Source: JBDRMN01 sp043812055
Lineage (GTDB): Bacteria > Patescibacteriota > Gracilibacteria > JAHISY01
Length of the DNA stretch: 8,581 nucleotides
Direction of reading: 5' to 3'
Assembly: GCA_043812055.1 (NCBI GenBank)
Contig: JBDRMN010000051.1
Span: forward strand, 1-8,581
Under the pieces are notes generated by a model. That model saw nothing but the letters and a program-made list of their open reading frames with translations. It searched no databases and had not been told where the DNA came from. This document shows positions 6,017 to 8,581 of this stretch, in pieces. The position numbers were made by a program, and so were the translations under genes. Each line of letters begins with the position of its first letter. Within the stretch, counting starts at the first letter, position 1.

Positions 6017-6093
6017 TTTCTATGGGGTTAAGAAATTAAATGCCGAGGGATTTTAGCGGAAGGAAGCGGAGAATCAAATTTTGGTGAGTAAAT

Positions 6094-6981
6094 TTAGTGC
6101 GCTGTCACGGCCATCTTGAAGAAGACGAGGGTGAGCACGGAGAAAACGAGTGCCTGGATGGCGCCAACGAAAATTTCCAAACCGTAAAACGGTATCGGTA
6201 CGATGAAGGGAGCCAGCGCGATGATAACGGTTAGCAGCACTTCGCCGGCGAAAATATTCCCAAAGAGCCGAAAAGAAAAGCTGATCATCTTCGAAAATTC
6301 AGAGATGATCTCGAGCAATCCCACGAAGAAAAGCACGGGATTTTTTAGATTGATGAATTTTCGGAAATAATTCCAGCCACCCAGCCCCCGTACACCCATC
6401 GCCTGCACGAGAATCACAGCGACTACCGCCAATCCGAGTGTGAAGGAAAGATCCGCGGTGCCCGGTCGGAAGATCGGGGTAAGTTGCACGTGCTGTTCAG
6501 CCGCTTCCTCAACATGACTGTCAGTATCAGCATGACCATCAACAGCATAATCTGCATGAACCGGTACTTGCTCAGGGGCATGTTCTGCGGCAGGAAGATC
6601 CTCTGTGTGGATCAGGGCGCTTACATTTCCGAAGACCTCCACTTCAGCGTGTTCTGTCCGAGCGATACCGATCGAACCCACTCCGGGAATTAGTCCAGCC
6701 CAGTTGTTGAGTAATACGAAGAGAAAAATTGTGAAGATAGTGGCGAAGAACTGGCGGGCTTGTTTGGCGTCGTCAGTCACACTCTCGACCAAACCATGAA
6801 AAGCTTCGATCACCACTTCCACGACGTTTTGCATTCCACGGGGATGTTCCCTCAAACGCAGTCGGAAAATCACCGCAAAAATCGTGATTCCAAAAACTAC
6901 AAGCCAGGTGGTCATTAGCGAATTCGTGACCGTGAGCGGCCCGATGTGGAAGAGCGGTTCGGCGGTTAAGGATACATGCAT
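6094..6981 (-). CDS. atpB: ATP synthase subunit a (Fo channel) with a His/acid-rich loop insertion
   Basis: Subunit a provides the two proton half-channels next to the c-ring. The protein has 295 residues and is complete: N-terminal helix about 20-42 (SLMTTWLVVFGITIFAVIF), the RGMQNVVEVVIEAFHGLV segment, NNWAGLIPG (92-100), FRPGTADLSFTLGLAV (171-186), and the essential arginine R238 in FSFRLFGNIFAGE, followed by the C-terminal helices. Residues about 106-166 are an insertion absent from E. coli-type proteins, with seven His and about fourteen Asp/Glu. By the E. coli topology it lies on the external side, near the proton entry. The ATG at 6981 has no Shine-Dalgarno; the AGGAGG beside it is on the opposite strand. 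It lies 162 nt after atpZ. Confidence 0.97.
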   Translation of the reverse strand: MHVSLTAEPLFHIGPLTVTNSLMTTWLVVFGITIFAVIFRLRLREHPRGMQNVVEVVIEAFHGLVESVTDDAKQARQFFATIFTIFLFVLLNNWAGLIPGVGSIGIARTEHAEVEVFGNVSALIHTEDLPAAEHAPEQVPVHADYAVDGHADTDSHVEEAAEQHVQLTPIFRPGTADLSFTLGLAVVAVILVQAMGVRGLGGWNYFRKFINLKNPVLFFVGLLEIISEFSKMISFSFRLFGNIFAGEVLLTVIIALAPFIVPIPFYGLEIFVGAIQALVFSVLTLVFFKMAVTAH

Positions 6982-7037
6982 TCTAGGAGGATGGGGCTAA
7001 TTTTTGGTCTGTGCTTTCTAGTTCGGATGTTGGAAGG

Positions 7038-7061
7038 GTCTTTAGGTCTTTACGTCTTTAG
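7038..7061. repeat. Three tandem 8-mers GTCTTTA(G/C) in the atpZ-atpB spacer
   Basis: GTCTTTAG, GTCTTTAC and GTCTTTAG stand directly head to tail, followed by a looser copy (ATCTTTAG) about 12 nt on. The same GTCTTTA word builds the stem between rplS and atpG, 5.5 kb away. In the direction of transcription it lies in the 162-nt leader of atpB. Confidence 0.7.
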
Positions 7062-7109
7062 GTGTCCGAGTTCATCTTTAGATCTTGGCTGTGTTCCATG
7101 TTTCATGAT

Positions 7110-7122
7110 TGATTATTAATCA
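7110..7122. promoter_or_regulatory. Small palindrome TGATTA-T-TAATCA in the atpZ-atpB spacer
   Basis: This is a perfect 6-bp inverted repeat with a one-base centre, just downstream of the atpZ stop. It could be an operator half-site pair or an accidental A/T palindrome; the TGATTAA word also appears around 7976-8024. Confidence 0.25.
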
Positions 7123-7143
7123 TTATTTCGCAGCCTCTTAGCT

Positions 7144-7407
7144 TTACTTCTTGATCTTACCCTCTCCCTTGGCGATAGCTTGGAGCGGCTGGACAATCTT
7201 CCAGACAAGATAGAGAGAAGTGACGAGTCCGAGACCCAGGCCGCACCAGAAGAAATAATTTGTGTCGTATTTCTGATCGAGCCAGTGTCCGCCATAAACG
7301 AAGAGGACGGCAGTAGTGGCGACGGAGAAGCCCAATTGCAGGCTCATCCCCACGACCACTTTCAGCGGAAGCATTTCACCGGCTTTGGGCTTGTCATTTG
7401 TCTTCAT
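7144..7407 (-). CDS. atpZ: AtpZ/AtpI-family membrane protein of the ATP synthase cluster
   Basis: The 87-residue protein has two membrane helices, about 16-40 (VVVGMSLQLGFSVATTAVLFVY) and about 51-70 (FFWCGLGLGLVTSLYLVWKIV), with the family-typical GGHWLDQKYDTN between them (39-50) and a basic C-terminal tail. This is the AtpZ (PF09527) pattern found as the first gene of many atp operons; members are proposed to help c-ring assembly or to transport Mg2+/Ca2+, the exact role being unsettled. It is the promoter-proximal gene: a good promoter match lies 19-47 nt upstream. The ATG at 7407 lacks a Shine-Dalgarno; a C-tract (CTCCCCCCG) sits in its leader. The call to family is firm, the symbol (atpZ versus atpI) is a choice of naming. 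Confidence 0.9.
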   Translation of the reverse strand: MKTNDKPKAGEMLPLKVVVGMSLQLGFSVATTAVLFVYGGHWLDQKYDTNYFFWCGLGLGLVTSLYLVWKIVQPLQAIAKGEGKIKK

Positions 7408-7425
7408 CAGAAATTTTGCGGGGGG

Positions 7426-7454
7426 AGTTTAACGGGCATGGCACTAAGGGTCAA
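7426..7454 (-). promoter_or_regulatory. Sigma70-type promoter of the atp cluster
   Basis: On the minus strand, TTGACC (7454-7449) and TAAACT (7431-7426) are separated by exactly 17 nt, a five-of-six and four-of-six match to the consensus. Transcription would start near 7419, giving a leader of only about 12 nt before the atpZ ATG at 7407. Its position just ahead of the first gene and right spacing make it the best promoter candidate in the window. Confidence 0.5.
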
Positions 7455-7550
7455 AGCTAAGCGCGAAACTACTGAACAAGATTTTTGAGCAACTGAGTCC
7501 CGCAGGTTCGGGTTTGCGAGTGGCGGATGGTTCGAAGTTGTACGATAAGG

Positions 7551-7600
7551 TCGGAGCGCACTTGCTTGTCCTGAGCCTGTCGAAGGGTAGTGCGCTCCGA
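7551..7600. repeat. 12-bp-stem hairpin enclosing a CCTGAGCCTGTCGAAGG motif
   Basis: TCGGAGCGCACT (7551-7562) and its exact complement (7589-7600) enclose a 26-nt loop. The loop contains CCTGAGCCTGTCGAAGG, the complement of CCTTCGACAGGCTCAGG, a short intergenic repeat I recognise from many bacterial genomes. Here it appears nested inside a second repeat. Confidence 0.7.
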
Positions 7601-7601
7601 A

Positions 7602-7620
7602 GGGGCCCCTTTGGGGCCTC
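7602..7620. repeat. GC-rich hairpin GGCCCC-TTT-GGGGCC
   Basis: A perfect 6-bp stem (7604-7609 with 7613-7618) and TTT loop, extendable by a G-T and a G-C pair. It directly abuts the preceding 12-bp hairpin. Confidence 0.6.
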
Positions 7621-7687
7621 GTAACGTTTGGTGATCAGTAGGCGGAAGATATGCGGATTTCGTTTGGAATTTTACCTGCATGGGTAG

Positions 7688-7705
7688 CCCCCCTTACAAG
7701 GGGGG
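7688..7705. repeat. C6/G6 inverted repeat CCCCCCTT-AC-AAGGGGGG
   Basis: An 8-bp inverted repeat around AC. C-run/G-run elements of this form are common dispersed repeats in bacterial intergenic DNA. A matching half (TCCCCCCTTAAA) lies at about 170-182 in the transposase tail. Confidence 0.6.
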
Positions 7706-7748
7706 TTGGGGGTCAGGGCAAGTAGCCCCGTTCCGGCTGTAGATTTTT

Positions 7749-7778
7749 TGTAGAAGCGTTGCATGCAACGCTTCTACA
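7749..7778. repeat. 30-bp perfect palindrome
   Basis: TGTAGAAGCGTTGCA (7749-7763) is followed at once by its exact complement (7764-7778), with no loop. It is the longest perfect palindrome in the window. Its form (GTAGA, then GC-rich, centred on TGCA) resembles dispersed palindromes of cyanobacterial and other genomes such as GTAGAGACG-type elements. A preceding T-run (7745-7749) would make it terminator-like on the minus strand only as A-run plus stem. Confidence 0.75.
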
Positions 7779-7807
7779 CTAGATAATCACAAAATTGATG
7801 CATCTGC

Positions 7808-7832
7808 TGGTTCGAAGTTGTACTTCGAACCA
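7808..7832. repeat. GGTTCGAAGT hairpin (11-bp stem, TGT loop)
   Basis: TGGTTCGAAGT and its exact complement flank TGT. The first 16 nt (TGGTTCGAAGTTGTAC) also occur at 7528-7543 without the second arm, and GGTTCGAAGT recurs at 8247-8256 within an imperfect palindrome, so this is a small local family of three. Confidence 0.75.
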
Positions 7833-7940
7833 AAGTGCACTTACGACGTCAGGCGGGTAGCGGGTCAATTGGAATTCTGCCGTGAGGCGGGTTTCGAATT
7901 TGCGGGAAGTAGTCTGGAACTATGATTAACCTGATTTATA

Positions 7941-7976
7941 TGATGGACCACGTCGTTCGCGAACGACGTGATGGAC
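7941..7976. repeat. 22-bp perfect palindrome flanked by TGATGGAC direct repeats
   Basis: CACGTCGTTCG and its exact complement occupy 7949-7970. TGATGGAC occurs directly before (7941-7948) and across its right end (7969-7976). Direct repeats of 8 nt beside a palindrome resemble a target-site duplication, although the right copy overlaps the palindrome by two bases. Confidence 0.7.
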
Positions 7977-8024
7977 TGTGATTAAGTGTAATCAGGGCAA
8001 TCAAGTTAATCACAAAAATCACAG
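7976..8024. repeat. TGATTAA/TTAATCA word cluster
   Basis: TGTGATTAA (7977-7985) pairs exactly with 8006-8014, and CTGTGATT (7976-7983) pairs alternatively with 8017-8024; GTAATCAGGGCAATCAAG between them repeats the ATCA word. The two pairings are mutually exclusive. ATTAACCTGATT at about 7925 belongs to the same word family. Confidence 0.6.
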
Positions 8025-8037
8025 CCTGCCCTCCGTA

Positions 8038-8053
8038 GTCCGCCGCGGCGGAC
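8038..8053. repeat. 16-bp GC palindrome
   Basis: GTCCGCCG is followed directly by its exact complement CGGCGGAC. Outer bases (TCC before, GGA after) extend the symmetry imperfectly. Confidence 0.6.
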
Positions 8054-8132
8054 GAAGGATGGGTTCAAGACAAGGAGGGCGAGGAACAGCTTTTGGATTT
8101 GGAGTATGAACAAAAGGTGAACTTTAGAAAGA

Positions 8133-8151
8133 GGCAATCTGCAAGATTGCC
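8133..8151. repeat. Hairpin GGCAATCT-GCA-AGATTGCC
   Basis: A perfect 8-bp stem with a GCA triloop; the next hairpin, 15 nt on, has the same loop but an unrelated stem. Confidence 0.6.
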
Positions 8152-8165
8152 CGGAAACGTTACGA

Positions 8166-8184
8166 AACGGAGCGCAGCTCCGTT
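8166..8184. repeat. Hairpin AACGGAGC-GCA-GCTCCGTT
   Basis: A perfect 8-bp stem with a GCA triloop. CCGGA before and TCCGG after give partial outer pairing. Confidence 0.6.
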
Positions 8185-8246
8185 CCGGCGCAATGTTTTG
8201 CTCGTATTCAGCGTGGATGCTTTAGTGCAGGCATTAGTGCATTTTA

Positions 8247-8280
8247 GGTTCGAAGTGTTCTGACGAACAACTATCGAACC
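8247..8280. repeat. Imperfect GGTTCGA palindrome, third member of the local family
   Basis: GGTTCGA (8247-8253) pairs with TCGAACC (8274-8280), and inside them AGT-GTTC pairs with GAAC-AACT with two single-base bulges around a TGAC loop. The left arm shares GGTTCGAAGT with 7808-7818. Confidence 0.55.
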
Positions 8281-8290
8281 ATCGTAAAAG

Positions 8291-8319
8291 CGGGACAACT
8301 GTCGGGCCCGATTTTTTTT
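8291..8319 (+). terminator. Possible rho-independent terminator
   Basis: TCGGGCCCGA (8302-8311) is self-complementary and is followed by eight T (8312-8319). A usable hairpin would pair CGGG at 8291-8294 with CCCG at 8307-8310 around a 12-nt loop. The stem is short, and no gene on the plus strand precedes it closely, so it might serve transcription of the repeat region or be incidental. Confidence 0.3.
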
Positions 8320-8320
8320 A

Positions 8321-8347
8321 TTGATTCCACTCCATTTCATGTAAAAT
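8321..8347 (+). promoter_or_regulatory. Possible promoter for the gene starting at 8373
   Basis: TTGATT (8321-8326) and TAAAAT (8342-8347) are 15 nt apart, short of the optimal 17. Transcription would start near 8354, giving a leader of about 19 nt before the ATG. Position supports it; spacing does not. Confidence 0.3.
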
Positions 8348-8372
8348 AACACCCAAAGATAATTCGTTTACT

Positions 8373-8581
8373 ATGACTCTCCAGAAACTGGCTCTCGCAG
8401 TTGTCGAGAAGCTAAGCACAGGCCTCATCATCGGTCTGGGTGTTGCGATTGCAATTACCACAGTAGTCGCTTTCCAATCGCTCAGCACTACCCCAAGTGA
8501 TTCTGGATTTCAGTCGGGAGCTACGCCGATGTTGACGAAGACTGGGGGCACATTTGATCGGGATACGGATAGTTTGGAGGC
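8373..8581 (+). CDS. Putative membrane-anchored surface protein, N-terminal fragment
   Basis: An open frame runs from the ATG at 8373 to the window edge (69 complete codons) with no stop. The start MTLQKLALAVVEKLSTG is followed by one hydrophobic segment at about 17-35 (LIIGLGVAIAITTVVAF), and then a polar Ser/Thr/Gly-rich stretch with TKTGG at about 55-59. The lysine before the helix, the single helix and the polar export side suggest a secreted or anchored protein; there is no clear signal-peptidase site. CPR genomes encode many proteins with such an anchor followed by Thr/Gly-rich repeats, so a surface or appendage protein is my best guess. No catalytic domain is visible in this fragment. 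It has no Shine-Dalgarno and stands in the opposite orientation to the atp cluster, with the palindrome-rich gap between. Confidence 0.65.
   Translation, partial: MTLQKLALAVVEKLSTGLIIGLGVAIAITTVVAFQSLSTTPSDSGFQSGATPMLTKTGGTFDRDTDSLE

Larger units (their letters stand above)
7408..8372. other. 965-nt gap without a convincing gene, dense in unrelated palindromes
   Basis: The two open frames here (7469-7681 and 8065-8352, both minus) run across palindromes, resemble no family known to me and have unusual composition, so I do not call them. Apart from the atp promoter at the left end and possible transcription signals at the right end, the stretch holds about ten separate inverted repeats, listed individually below. 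Their stem sequences are unrelated except for a GGTTCGAAGT family. No tRNA, rRNA or CRISPR structure is seen. Confidence 0.7.

Noticed and set aside
6985..6990. AGGAGG next to the atpB start
   Set aside because: It is on the plus strand; on the atpB strand it reads CCTCCT and cannot act as its ribosome binding site.
7469..7681. 70-residue open frame on the minus strand upstream of atpZ
   Set aside because: It runs across the atp promoter side, two hairpins and the CCTGAGCCTGTCGAAGG motif; no family resemblance.
7500..8280. CRISPR array
   Set aside because: Palindromes are numerous but have different sequences and irregular spacing; there are no repeat-spacer units and no cas genes.
8065..8352. 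95-residue open frame on the minus strand
   Set aside because: It crosses four palindromes and a T-run; composition unlike the neighbouring genes and no recognisable motif.

Overview
The window looks like part of the chromosome of a small-genome, uncultivated bacterium, most likely of the Candidate Phyla Radiation (Patescibacteria, Parcubacteria-like). This placement is inference from gene content: an AtpZ-led F-type ATP synthase cluster, a stand-alone four-helix-bundle (23S rRNA intervening-sequence type) protein, a winged-helix regulator fused to a nucleotidyltransferase-like domain, a ribosomal protein L19 with a long charged tail, and an N-terminally anchored putative surface protein. No rRNA or other marker settles it.

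Layout, left to right. 1-284 (+) is the tail of an integrase-type transposase cut by the window edge. 310-897 (+) is the winged-helix regulator. 967-1482 (+) is rplS (L19). An inverted-repeat-rich junction at about 1483-1629 separates rplS from the convergent ATP synthase cluster, which occupies 1630-7407 on the minus strand and is transcribed right to left: atpZ, atpB (a), atpE (c), atpF (b), atpH (delta), atpA (alpha), a four-helix-bundle gene, atpG (gamma). 7408-8372 has no convincing gene. It holds a good promoter for the ATP synthase cluster and then at least ten unrelated perfect or near-perfect palindromes. From 8373 (+) a putative membrane-anchored surface protein runs off the right edge.

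The ATP synthase genes would supply the whole Fo sector (a, b, c), the delta stalk, alpha and gamma. Beta (atpD) and epsilon (atpC) are absent: the cluster stops at gamma and meets rplS head-on. The c subunit has the ion-binding Glu but lacks the classical Na+ ligands, so H+ coupling is predicted. Subunit a keeps its essential Arg but carries a long His/Asp/Glu-rich insertion in an external loop.

Main oddities: (1) atpG has no ATG, GTG or TTG where its conserved N-terminus should begin; (2) the four-helix-bundle gene interrupts the cluster and is bracketed by inverted copies of a short word; (3) most gene junctions carry their own short word repeated in direct and inverted orientation; (4) the 965-nt gap is a dense collection of unrelated palindromes; (5) none of the starts has a clear Shine-Dalgarno sequence, and several have C-rich tracts instead.
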